DNA from: MGIIb-O1 sp002457595
Lineage (GTDB): Archaea; Thermoplasmatota; Poseidoniia; Poseidoniales; Thalassarchaeaceae
NCBI GenBank assembly: GCA_045568115.1
Contig: JBJLBO010000005.1
Coordinates: 62,001 to 126,000 of the forward strand
Reading direction: 5' to 3'
DNA length: 64,000 bases
The position numbers and the translations under genes were made by a program. Each line of letters begins with the position of its first letter. The stretch's first letter is position 1. Below, in pieces: positions 18,099-27,000 of this stretch. The notes below the pieces were generated by a model. It had not been told where the DNA came from, searched no databases, and saw only the letters and a program-made list of their open reading frames with translations.

Positions 18099-18829
18099 TT
18101 CAAATTTACATTTTGAACAAACTCCATCCATTGATTAAATGAAGCAACTAAGACTTGCGCAGGAGTTGGTTCTTGACCCGACATTGGTTCACCGACATCT
18201 CCGGTCGGAACTTGAGGTTCAAGAGTAATCAATACTCCACCAGGAGAAAGCAAAGGGAACGCCTTGATTGCCGCTTCAACTCTGCTTGATTCAGGCAAAT
18301 CAATAATGATGAGATCAATTGGTTGAGGAAGAAGTGTTGACCTAGCAGATTGTGGCAAAGTTGCACCGGCTGCGTTCCATGACTGATTTTCAGCAAAGAC
18401 CTCGAACCAAGTATTTGTAATCACTTGTGCCCACGAAGAAGCATCATATCGACGAAGTAATCTATCTATTATTACACCAAATTTGCCACCTTCTTCGATT
18501 ATTCGTAATGTTTCAGGATGCTCCGGCGTATCATCGGGTGGATTCGCAGGATCGCCGCACCACAAATCCATGAGCCAAGAAGTTAGATGACCAATTCCTG
18601 CACCTACAATAATGACATTTTTTGCAGGGATTCGGCCGACTATGTCTCTAATCCTTGCTCTAACTGAACGTGGAAGTTGCTGCAAATCCATAATCAACAT
18701 CTGTTCACCAATAGCTGAAGCAATTTGCGACTCATCATTTCCTCTTTTAGAGTCCTCAGAAAGAAGTCTCTCAAACATTTCTCGTTCAGACATTTGAGGG
18801 AGTTCGAACTCGTCCCCAAGACCACTCAT
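18035..18829 (-). CDS. SAM-dependent methyltransferase-like protein
   Basis: A 264-residue protein with a Rossmann-type core. KNVIIVGAGIGHLTSWLMD fits the SAM-binding motif I, PIDLIIIDLPES fits motif II, and LLSPGGVLITLEP fits the motif III loop. The first 80 residues are helical and acidic, followed by QQLPRSVRARIRDIVGRI. The substrate cannot be named; it resembles small-molecule or rRNA methyltransferases of the class I fold. The usual motif I (E/D-x-G-x-G-x-G) is shifted to VGAGIGHL, so catalytic competence is likely but not certain. Its 3' end overlaps the protease gene, tail to tail, by 64 bases. Confidence 0.7.
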   Translation of the reverse strand: MSGLGDEFELPQMSEREMFERLLSEDSKRGNDESQIASAIGEQMLIMDLQQLPRSVRARIRDIVGRIPAKNVIIVGAGIGHLTSWLMDLWCGDPANPPDDTPEHPETLRIIEEGGKFGVIIDRLLRRYDASSWAQVITNTWFEVFAENQSWNAAGATLPQSARSTLLPQPIDLIIIDLPESSRVEAAIKAFPLLSPGGVLITLEPQVPTGDVGEPMSGQEPTPAQVLVASFNQWMEFVQNVNLNHSAALVELTGGTLAVFRRSA

Positions 18830-18908
18830 GAACTGCGCTTATGGGGCTCTCTCTTGAATCATACCTTCTTAGGATGGCTTCAATAAAGCCAGCCCAGCCG
18901 GCGGGCTT

Positions 18909-19535
18909 GTGGAAGAACATCTAGATGAGGAGGAATCTGTAGATGTGGCAGAGTGCGCTAGCTGTGCCAACTTTACAGAACATCAAGTTCTACGTCGTGT
19001 AATGAAAGGAGAAGGAGAGGACGTTCTGGCAAGATGTCAAGTTTGCAATACAGTTCAAACTCTGCATCTTCGTCCGAGCCTTCCCATAATGATAAATTCA
19101 ATTCTCTCAGATGGGCCGGACAGTTTCAATTCGAAGATTGAGGCTGATGACGATGAAGAAATTCACTTGGGAGATGTCTTTGAACATGAAGAAATTCTCT
19201 ACAAAGTAACAAGACTTGACGATTCTGATTCAAGATCTGCAAAAAAACGAATTGGTGCTGAAATAAGCACATTATGGGCAGTTAGATGTGATAAAACAAT
19301 CGTCAGATTAACTATGACAGATGGAGAAGAAAGTCATTCAAGCACTCTTGAATGTGCCCCCGATAGAGTATTTACATGTGGAACCATAATGGAAATTGAA
19401 GGATTAAGATGGAGAATTAGAGCCATACATACAGGAAAAGGTCGGACATTGAGAGGGAAAAGATCTGCAATAGATATTAGAAGAATATACCTACATCCAC
19501 CTAGATACCGAGGCAGAGATAATTATTCACGTTGA
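18909..19535 (+). CDS. HVO_0476-family zinc-finger protein
   Basis: A 208-residue archaeal protein. The N-terminal zinc ribbon CASCANFTEHQVLRRVMKG pairs with CQVCNTVQTLHL, giving two CxxC knuckles about 25 residues apart as in the HVO_0476 family. The following region (about 80-190) is rich in beta strands and ends in a basic segment (RTLRGKRSAIDIRRIYLHPP) that could touch nucleic acid. The molecular role of the family is not established. The start is GTG at 18909; no ATG fits. Its stop abuts the stop of the convergent proline dehydrogenase gene with no spacer. Confidence 0.8.
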   Translation: MEEHLDEEESVDVAECASCANFTEHQVLRRVMKGEGEDVLARCQVCNTVQTLHLRPSLPIMINSILSDGPDSFNSKIEADDDEEIHLGDVFEHEEILYKVTRLDDSDSRSAKKRIGAEISTLWAVRCDKTIVRLTMTDGEESHSSTLECAPDRVFTCGTIMEIEGLRWRIRAIHTGKGRTLRGKRSAIDIRRIYLHPPRYRGRDNYSR

Positions 19536-20510
19536 TTAACGCCGATTTGTCCAAGGCATTATCATACTCTTGGCAATGTGCCAAGCCACATCTGGATTTT
19601 CTCTTAATCGACGAATACTGTATTCGTACCACCTCTTTCCATATGGGACATAGACGCGAGTTCGATGACCCTGTTTAGCCAAATTCCTTCTAACATTACC
19701 ACGAACTCCTAACAACATCTGGAATTCGTATCCCTCACCCTTCCCTAGACCCCAAGATGAGACCCCCTCTCTTGGGTCTTCAATCCCCGGACCCATTCCC
19801 CGAATAGCGATTGCATTCAGAGAATGCTTGATGATTGGCATATCGTGAGTTGCGATAGCGGTGTATGAACTAGTTTCTAACAACCTATCAATTGCCGAAT
19901 TTGTAGCGTCAACAATATCTTGATATCCTCTATGAGCAATATTGGCAGGTTCAAGATAAATTCCTTTGCAGATTCTAACATCTGAAACTCCTCTAAGGGA
20001 TGAAGACAAATCATCGATGTCCTGATTTGTCCGGAATAAGCGACCTTGTAACACCGTTCCAACATTCGTCAAACCTCGATTATGCATTGCTTTCACAACA
20101 TCAATAGTTGACTGTGTGACACGATGATCTTCCATGTCCAAACGAACAAAAATCTGCCCTTCTGCAGCCTTACGGGAGATTTTTTCAATATTTACTAGAG
20201 CGATGTCATAATCAATCAAAAGTCCGAAAGCAGTAGGTTTCAGAGAAATATTAGCATCTAGATTATTTTTCACAATTGCATCTATAAGATTTGAATACTC
20301 GTTGATAAAATAATCTGCCTCTTCAATTTTGGATATCTCCTCTCCTAGGACATCAACAGTAAAACAAGCCTTTTCTAAGCTTATTTTTTTCATTACTTCA
20401 ACAGCATCCGATAAATCTGAGCCGGCAACATAACGATTAGCAACCCATCTAATGAAAAATTTAGGAGTAATCGGCATCAAGCGCAAAATTACTCTTCCAA
20501 GGATGCCCAT
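19536..20510 (-). CDS. Proline dehydrogenase
   Basis: FAD-dependent oxidation of proline to pyrroline-5-carboxylate, the first step of proline catabolism. The 324-residue length fits the monofunctional enzyme. Family motifs seen are the central barrel strands ISLKPTAFG and FVRLDMEDH, RICKGIYLEP with the flavin-site Lys, the THD motif in AIATHDMPI, YEFQMLLGVR, and the substrate-gripping end VYVPYGKRWYEYSIRRLREN. No pyrroline-5-carboxylate dehydrogenase is present in the window, so that partner must be elsewhere. The sequence looks bacterial, as for other catabolic genes here. It would feed glutamate towards the gdhA product. Confidence 0.93.
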   Translation of the reverse strand: MGILGRVILRLMPITPKFFIRWVANRYVAGSDLSDAVEVMKKISLEKACFTVDVLGEEISKIEEADYFINEYSNLIDAIVKNNLDANISLKPTAFGLLIDYDIALVNIEKISRKAAEGQIFVRLDMEDHRVTQSTIDVVKAMHNRGLTNVGTVLQGRLFRTNQDIDDLSSSLRGVSDVRICKGIYLEPANIAHRGYQDIVDATNSAIDRLLETSSYTAIATHDMPIIKHSLNAIAIRGMGPGIEDPREGVSSWGLGKGEGYEFQMLLGVRGNVRRNLAKQGHRTRVYVPYGKRWYEYSIRRLRENPDVAWHIAKSMIMPWTNRR

Positions 20511-20547
20511 GCGAGGAACGGGGGTGCAGACGCACTTTCACAATTGC

Positions 20548-21483
20548 TCAACGGAACATGTCCCTGCCTCGGCGAACTTCAACACCAATTTCGTCTAATA
20601 ATTGGATTATTGCTGTACGTTGCCAACCCTTGAATGACTTACGATCTAGATGTGCGAACACCGCCCCTCCTGGAAAACCTAATCGAGTTGATTTTACTGC
20701 TTCTTCTACTGCATGTTTCCATGGTCCAGATGGCGACTCACCATCCTTTAACTCATCAAATATTAGTGCATAATTGGCTATAATATGCCCCATCCAAAAA
20801 CCTCCTTGATTGATTACAGCAGTGTGCCTTGGAGCATAATGACCACCACCAAAACCCACCATAACCTCTCCATGACCTGGCCATTCACCCATCAAAGGCT
20901 TCCCATTCAAACCAAGAACGTCTGAAATCACCCTAGCCCAAAGATGAGAGACATCTTGACGCCCCCATTCCATTTCCGTAGACCCAATTTCCAAGTATAA
21001 TGTAGGTCGAGTAAATATTGGCCCATGGTGAGTAGTTTCAAGAATGACTTCAAACTCATCCACTAGAGGAGATTTTGAAACTTCATGTTGCAATTGCCTG
21101 AAAATTGCTGAAAACCTAGGCGAAGGTGGGATTGCTAAGCCTTTCATACCTCCTGCAAAAGCAGTCTCTCCGTGAGGAATTTCACCTGGAACTCCTATTG
21201 CATGCACGGAAAGGGAAGGGCGTCCACTTTTTGCAGAGTGTCGAGATAAAACAAGTACTTCTTCAACAATAACATTGCAAACCTTTTCGTGTATTACATC
21301 CAATCCATCTGCATGGATATGGAGCTCTTCGATTAGTAGAATATGAATCGGATATTCCCTATGCACATTCACTATACCATGTTCGCAATCCTCTGAATCT
21401 GACCAACCCCCTAAAGAAAGCACTGCTTGATGGAGATTCATCGAGGCAGAGTCTTTCCTTGATGCAAACAGAAGGGTGACCAT
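20548..21483 (-). CDS. dtdA: D-aminoacyl-tRNA deacylase (DtdA, GEK1 type)
   Basis: Hydrolyses D-aminoacyl-tRNAs, protecting translation. The 311-residue protein shows the archaeal/plant signatures VLSRHSAKSGRPSLSVHAIG, TTHHGPIFTRPTLYLEIGST, the metal-site GFGGGHYAPRHT, and the KSFKGWQR end. A TTG at 21498 could add five residues, but ATG 21483 gives MVTLLFASRKDSASMNL, matching the family's usual N-terminus. The divergent neighbour begins only 25 bases away, so its promoter must overlap this gene's. Confidence 0.94.
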   Translation of the reverse strand: MVTLLFASRKDSASMNLHQAVLSLGGWSDSEDCEHGIVNVHREYPIHILLIEELHIHADGLDVIHEKVCNVIVEEVLVLSRHSAKSGRPSLSVHAIGVPGEIPHGETAFAGGMKGLAIPPSPRFSAIFRQLQHEVSKSPLVDEFEVILETTHHGPIFTRPTLYLEIGSTEMEWGRQDVSHLWARVISDVLGLNGKPLMGEWPGHGEVMVGFGGGHYAPRHTAVINQGGFWMGHIIANYALIFDELKDGESPSGPWKHAVEEAVKSTRLGFPGGAVFAHLDRKSFKGWQRTAIIQLLDEIGVEVRRGRDMFR

Positions 21484-21507
21484 GAGTCGTGGATTCAATA
21501 GAACAAC

Positions 21508-22437
21508 TTGAAGTCATCCTACCACAGGTTCAAACGCAAGTTGAATCTGAAGACAACTGTGGACACCACACTTCCCTTCACACCTCTACGAATAGATTCT
21601 GGAGAACATTCAAGCGTCATTATTGGAACTTTAGGAGAAATTTGTAAACTTCGAGATAACACAAAGGTAGAAGATTTTGTCAAACCATTCCCGGCTCAAA
21701 TCACTTCAGGAGTAGTTTTGGAGAATCGCTGGGTAGGAACATGGGTTGATCATGAACTCAAACATGCTCGAATGGCTGCATTGTCACTTGATAGCGAATG
21801 GCAAAATGGAATCGGAAGAGAAGCAATTCGGAAAGGAATTAAACAATCTTTAGATTTTGACCCGAATGGAGCGATTTGGTCCCAATCCCTTGATTCCGAA
21901 CCCATGGCATTAAGCAAAGTGAACTCTGGATTCTGCTTCTCCATCTTGGGACGTGGAATTTACCATATGGATGCTGATTCAAATGAAATATGGCGAGTAC
22001 CAATTCCTGATGAATTGACATTCAACCGATTAATTTCAATCAATGAATCGGATGGGCAATTGAATTTATTCTATGACAATGGCAGCGTCATTATTCTTGA
22101 TAAAGAAGATGGTAGTGTTATAGAAAATCACAAAATCTCGATTAATAATAAAATTGAGAAAGTTTTCCATCATCAAAACAAATTTCTAATTGCTATGGCA
22201 ACAGGAGGTTTTTCTATTCTTGAAGGATTCAATTCAACACCATCCACATATAGAACACCAGGCCCGATTTTCGATGCTAAATTTCTTGACTCCGGCTGGA
22301 TTTGGACTGGATGGAGACACGATGGACAAGAAAATAATGGGAAAATAAAGATATCTCGGCGAAGAGATATTGGTGTTGCAATATTAAATGAGAGAATTCT
22401 CAGTAATGATGGCAAGTGGTCTGACTTCTTAGAGTGA
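21508..22437 (+). CDS. Propeller-like protein of unknown function
   Basis: A 309-residue soluble protein with repeated beta-strand units resembling a WD/PQQ-type propeller, for example GEHSSVIIGTLGEICKL, SGFCFSILGRGIYHMD and NKFLIAMATGGFSILEG. No catalytic motif or signal peptide is seen. The TTG start is weak. An in-frame GTG at 21559 is an alternative, and a different frame from GTG 21489 encodes a more protein-like N-terminus (DSIEQLEVILPQVQTQVES) before running out at about 21648. A single-base indel near 21560 would join them. It is divergent from dtdA and convergent with the rps27ae gene, with 1 base between. Confidence 0.65.
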   Translation: MKSSYHRFKRKLNLKTTVDTTLPFTPLRIDSGEHSSVIIGTLGEICKLRDNTKVEDFVKPFPAQITSGVVLENRWVGTWVDHELKHARMAALSLDSEWQNGIGREAIRKGIKQSLDFDPNGAIWSQSLDSEPMALSKVNSGFCFSILGRGIYHMDADSNEIWRVPIPDELTFNRLISINESDGQLNLFYDNGSVIILDKEDGSVIENHKISINNKIEKVFHHQNKFLIAMATGGFSILEGFNSTPSTYRTPGPIFDAKFLDSGWIWTGWRHDGQENNGKIKISRRRDIGVAILNERILSNDGKWSDFLE

Positions 22438-22438
22438 A

Positions 22439-22606
22439 TTACTCATTTGAGGCAGTGAATCCACATTTCCCACAGGTCTTTCGATTAGAATGAACACCTA
22501 GGAAAACTCCAGGCCCACAAGTTGGACAACTATCCGCTCGGACAAGTTCGTCACCCTCTATCTTGTACTTTGACCACTTCGCATTTGCGTTAGGACTATC
22601 TGACAT
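22439..22606 (-). CDS. rps27ae: Small-subunit ribosomal protein S27ae
   Basis: A 55-residue zinc-ribbon protein of the small ribosomal subunit. The sequence reads MSDSPNANAKWSKYKIEGDE, then CPTCGPGVFLG, then CGKCGFTAS near the end, which is the archaeal S27ae pattern with two CxxC pairs. Its ATG overlaps the rps24e stop by one base (TAATG), so the two are translationally coupled. Co-location of rpoE, spt4, rps24e and rps27ae is the classic archaeal cluster. Confidence 0.95.
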   Translation of the reverse strand: MSDSPNANAKWSKYKIEGDELVRADSCPTCGPGVFLGVHSNRKTCGKCGFTASNE

Positions 22607-22971
22607 TATTCGTCACCCCCCTCGGAATCTTCTTCTGAGGTTTCTTCAACAGACTCTTTGGAAGGAACTTCTACCTTCTCCGTCTTTTTTGAGCCATGTA
22701 AGGATTCATGACGGGAATGAACATAATCAGGCTCTAGTGTAGCAGATTCAGAGTCAGCATAAATTAAGGCGAGGCCAGTAGTCTGAGGCCTTCCGAAGCG
22801 CGTATTTACATCCTTAACGAAGGTCAATTCTTTCTTTGATCCGGGCTCCGCCTTGGCTGCTGCTGCAACCATCTCGGACAAACTTGGAGTTGCTCCACTA
22901 GTATGCTCCCAGCGGAACTGAAGTTCTACTCTATTCAGCAATGGATTTTCTTTTCGACTAATAATTTCCAT
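22606..22971 (-). CDS. rps24e: Small-subunit ribosomal protein S24e
   Basis: A 121-residue protein. The conserved S24e body is MEIISRKENPLLNRVELQF, GATPSLSEMVAAAAK, KDVNTRFGRPQTTGLALIY. The last 35 residues form an acidic Ser/Glu-rich tail that is longer than in most archaea and probably disordered. It lies between spt4 (13-base gap) and rps27ae (one-base overlap) in the same operon. Confidence 0.96.
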   Translation of the reverse strand: MEIISRKENPLLNRVELQFRWEHTSGATPSLSEMVAAAAKAEPGSKKELTFVKDVNTRFGRPQTTGLALIYADSESATLEPDYVHSRHESLHGSKKTEKVEVPSKESVEETSEEDSEGGDE

Positions 22972-22984
22972 AATAATTCCTCAA

Positions 22985-23203
22985 TTAACGGATGTTTACC
23001 TTCAAAGCATATGAACCGGGGTCAGTGATATTCAATCGCTGAGCGACCTCAGACCTCTCCGGTTGTAGAATAACAACATATCCGGACCAATCGGTAGTGA
23101 CTGGAGCAGAAGGACAATGATGACATTGGACTGGATCATTCTTACTAGGTGGATCCGGAAGAATACGATTACATTCGCCACATGCGAATGGGACTTTTGC
23201 CAT
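22985..23203 (-). CDS. spt4: Transcription elongation factor Spt4 (RpoE'')
   Basis: A 72-residue zinc-binding partner of Spt5, which increases RNA polymerase processivity. It shows MAKVPFACGECNRIL, a second knuckle CHHCPS, the hallmark DWSGYVVILQPERSEVA, and SYALKV. The start is ATG 23203 rather than GTG 23212, because GAGGTGA, which overlaps the rpoE stop, is then a well-placed ribosome-binding site. Confidence 0.96.
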   Translation of the reverse strand: MAKVPFACGECNRILPDPPSKNDPVQCHHCPSAPVTTDWSGYVVILQPERSEVAQRLNITDPGSYALKVNIR

Positions 23204-23204
23204 A

Positions 23205-23753
23205 TCATTCACCTCGAGTCAACCAATCGTGAGCGCCTAGACCAGACATCTTACAATTCAATCCAATCTTACTAGATCGGGGGTCATTCTGATTTATTGC
23301 CTTTGAAACAATTCGAGATCGCACATAAGAGCCCTCTTCGATATGCTTTCCTGTCTTTGAACCTTCGATTCTTCGAATCCCCATGTTAACTTGGATTGGT
23401 TCATCAAGAATTTGTGATTTGTGTAGTAAAGCCTCGATTGGGCCAATGCGAATGAAGGCCCCATATTCAGATACCTCTGAGACAGCTCCATCTACGACTT
23501 CATTGGCTTCCATAGTGAAATGTAACGCCTTGAATCGAACACGCTGGTAAATTGCACCATCACCATGGATAATTTTTCCACGACCAACAGTTTCATGCCC
23601 AAAAGTAAGCAATGTATAATGCTCGTCTTCGTCGAATCTTCCTTCAAAGGCTGCATGTGCCAATTCGTCAATATGATCTTCTAATTTTCTATCTTTACGG
23701 ATGTATTCAGCAGGTATGCGAATAGTATCCTCCATCGTTATGAGGCTGTACAT
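23205..23753 (-). CDS. rpoE1: DNA-directed RNA polymerase subunit E' (Rpo7)
   Basis: Stalk subunit of archaeal RNA polymerase, homologous to eukaryotic Rpb7. The 182-residue protein begins MYSLITMEDTIRIPAEYI, as in the family, followed by an SHS2-type N-terminal domain. An S1/OB domain from about residue 80 (VVDGAVSEVSEYGAFIRIGP) ends with SKIGLNCKMSGLG. A GGAGGG ribosome-binding site lies 6 bases before the ATG. The upstream leader holds a 6-base-pair hairpin and a possible competing fold that would mask this site. It is the first gene of the rpoE-spt4-rps24e-rps27ae operon. Confidence 0.96.
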   Translation of the reverse strand: MYSLITMEDTIRIPAEYIRKDRKLEDHIDELAHAAFEGRFDEDEHYTLLTFGHETVGRGKIIHGDGAIYQRVRFKALHFTMEANEVVDGAVSEVSEYGAFIRIGPIEALLHKSQILDEPIQVNMGIRRIEGSKTGKHIEEGSYVRSRIVSKAINQNDPRSSKIGLNCKMSGLGAHDWLTRGE

Positions 23754-23800
23754 CTTTTTCCCTCCAATCGCCGGACCGCTCCGAGTTCAGTCGGAGGAAA
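23754..23800 (-). promoter_or_regulatory. rpoE leader with possible alternative RNA folds
   Basis: On the rpoE strand, CTCCGA-CTGAAC-TCGGAG forms a hairpin about 22 bases before the ribosome-binding site GGAGGG. The overlapping segment TTTCCTCC can instead pair with GGAGGGAAA, hiding that site. The two folds exclude each other, as in translational attenuators. This is inferred from sequence only; a leaderless transcript would abolish it. Confidence 0.3.
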
Positions 23801-23831
23801 GGCAGTTTAACCCTCCCGTCCCTCATCGGCT

Positions 23832-24002
23832 GTGCCTCCAGAGGAGAGGTCCGTGCGACTCGGCGACAAGCGTCTCCCGTATAAGCACAACGGAAATTAT
23901 TCCTGTCCGAAAAATCGATGGCGAAATGCAAAAACTCATCAGACCTACGGTCTGAATGATAGTCTGTCCCGAATGTTCAAGTGGGCTGCAAAGCGGAAGT
24001 AA
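23832..24002 (+). CDS. Possible small basic protein
   Basis: A GTG-started frame of 56 residues with about 14 Lys/Arg, including RLPYKHNGNYSCPKNRWRN and a KWAAKRK end. It stops 7 bases before the ATG of the giant exoprotein, the spacing of an operon upstream gene. I do not recognise it as a ribosomal protein. The stretch also contains small inverted repeats (CAGACC-TAC-GGTCTG, GGAAG-TAA-CTTCC), so it could instead be untranslated leader or a structured RNA. Low confidence. Confidence 0.25.
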   Translation: MPPEERSVRLGDKRLPYKHNGNYSCPKNRWRNAKTHQTYGLNDSLSRMFKWAAKRK

Positions 24003-24009
24003 CTTCCTG

Positions 24010-27000
24010 ATGACCATGCGGAGCGGACCCTCATTAGTCCATAATCAACGTTCCACTATAGTTGTGGTTTCAATTATGATTATTCTCAGTTTGTCGCCTT
24101 TGATGATAAATGATCAAGAAAAAACAAATATTTCAACACCGAGTAAATACACTGAAGAATCACGTACAGCAGGTGTAGAACCTTGGAATGGAACCGAACA
24201 ACCTTGGCCTCAATCTGGTAAGAATCCAGAACGAATGTCAATAGCTCCAGCACATTCACCGAGTGGAGGAGCAGGGGTGTCATCTCCCTCAGATGCGTCC
24301 GAATTATACTCAATTGTTGATCCGACAGTAAATTGGGTTTTTGGTTCATATTCGTTATCTACTGACTCTTTATCGACTCCTGTTGCCGATTTATCTAATC
24401 AAATCACTACAGAGCCTGATGCCGAAGAAAGATGCGGTGGAAGTTCTCTATTCGCCATAATAGTCCAGACTGTAGCAGTAGGGGGTTCAGACCATAGCAT
24501 CCTGAGAATCATTGAAGGAGAGGATGCAGACCTAGCCTGGGAAGTTGATTTGGGTTCTACAGAGATGGTTAAGGCATCTCCTCTTGTTGTTGATATGAAC
24601 GATGACGGAGTTCAAGAAATTCTAGTTGTTTATGATGCAGCAGGGACCTTGCATGTAGATGCATGGTCGCCTCAACTTCAGTGCTCAGTAACAGGTTGGT
24701 CAGCCTCTGGTTCACATTCTTCAGAGTTGCTTTGGACTTTTACAGATGAAACTTTGAGAATTAGCATTAATGGACCCTATACTGCAATTGATGGACATAA
24801 ACCAACCGCTCAACCATTGCTAGCAGATCTCGATTTAGATGGAGATGCAGAGTTGGTAATTACTGCAATACATGAAGTAAGTGAGGACATTGTCGTCATT
24901 GCTCTTCCTCTCGGAATAAATGGAGAACCTAGTCCAATATGGCAGTCTACCCTGCAAGATGGGACACACCCCTCAGACCCAGCTTTTGCAATAGTTGATG
25001 ATAATACTGGATATGTGGTCCTAACTACTACTGAGGCATCTAATGGCGCCATGTGGGTTTGGAAATTAGATTCAGAAAATGGCGACCAGAAATGGGATGG
25101 CCTTCTACTACCCAATAATTTAGGTGGAACAGATTCAGATGTACCTCACATTCGATTGCCAGGACCTATTGTTGCAGAATTAGACAGCAGCACATCAGGT
25201 CCGGAAATTGTAGTCACAATTCCCGCCGACCCTGATGGTTCAAGTGATGTCTTAGGGGCTCAATTTCGAGGACTGAATCTAGATGATGGAAATGAACTTT
25301 GGTCATTCGAAGCTGTAAATGGCTATGCGGATGCACCACCAGTATTGATTGATTCAGATAATGATGGTGCTCAGGATAGAGCATGCTGGGTCACTTGGCA
25401 CCAAACAACATTCGATCGACACGGTCAAGCCGGCTGTCATGACTTATCTACAACCACACCTCAACTAGAATGGTACCACGACTTAGAGCGAACTAGTGGT
25501 AATCTGAACGATGAGATTGCTGTATCTCAACCAATCTGGATGAATATTGATGGGGATGGAATGCCAGAACTTCTAGTTGCGTATGGACGTACATTGTGGG
25601 CATGGGATGGAGATACAGGCACTCAAGTAGCAATTAACAGCGAATGGGCTGCAGAGTTGGAGTTGGATCACAGAGTCTGGTCCTCTCCTGCAATGGCTGA
25701 CATAGATGGTGACGCCACACTTGACATCATTATTGGAGACACAGTAGTTTCAACAAAACTGGCTGACCTAAGGCCTCTGATTGATGGAAGAAGTATCGAA
25801 TTCAATCCAAGTTCGCCAAATCCGAATGAGGAAGTGACAATTACTGCCTTCTTTGAGAACGCTGGCACCTCTGAGATAGATAGATCGGCCGATGCAATTC
25901 TTTTTGCTGATGGTACTGAAATTGCTAGGCACCGAGTTGAATCGCTAGTTCCTGCAGATCCAACTGGAAACGGTGGATTCGAGTCATTTTCTGTTGAATG
26001 GAGTGGAGGTTTAGGGGAGCATGTTTTTGAATTGGTTCTTGACCCAAATCATAATGTCACACAATCAAGATACGACAATGACCAACAGGCTGTGTCGTTA
26101 GACATAGTACTTCCATATAACGCAACATTTGAGATTCCATCTGAACCAACAAGAGTAGATCCTGGGACCTCTTCTATTGCAAACCCAACCATTCGTTCAA
26201 CCGGAAGACTAGCGGGGATTTGGTCTCTAAGTGTTGATTCAACTAATCTGCCAGAGGGTTGGTCATGGAGCGATGAAACGATCGGAGGAACATCAGGAAT
26301 CGAAATCGGAGTCGGCGAGACGTGGAATCCTTTTCTAAGAATAAATGCACCTTCTAATGCTCCTGGTTCAGACGCAGGATACCTAGAATTAACGCTAACC
26401 TTAGATGATGATGAGAACATTAGCGTTACAGCAGATTTGCCAATCGAGGCAAATAGGACAAGAGGCCTATCAATCAGAGGACCTTCTGGAACTTCGACTA
26501 GTACTGGTTATGGTTTGATTGGAGATTCAGCCAAGGCTTGGTTAATTGTTGAAAATCTTGGTAATGCTGATGAAAATTCTATTTCATTGGATTGGACAGT
26601 TACATCTTGGGAAGAGAGTACAGAGGAATACATGGGATTATACGATCAGAATGATGTGGAAATTCCGGCATTATCTTTGCAAGCAGGTGAATCAAAGATA
26701 ATTTCAGCCCGAATAGAGGTGCCTAGTAATGATGTGAATTTAGGAGATAGTGTTTCTACATCATTGACTATGTGTATTGGAATAGGGGATGACGAAACCT
26801 GTCAGTCCGTTGAATTAATCTTCATTGCTAGTGGAGTCGTTGCAGAAACTATCCATCAAAGGAGCATGCCTGATAACGCGCTGTCTTGGACAATAACCGC
26901 TGACTTGCCAAACTCATCTCCATCTGTTGAGTGGTCCATTATTAACGCAGGAATGGGGATTGAGGATTGGGTTTGGTCAACGTCAGGAGATTTGACGTTA

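Noticed and set aside
23754..24009. Possible C/D box RNA, RNase P RNA or SRP RNA
   Set aside because: No correctly spaced C and D boxes and none of the conserved RNase P or SRP core motifs were seen.
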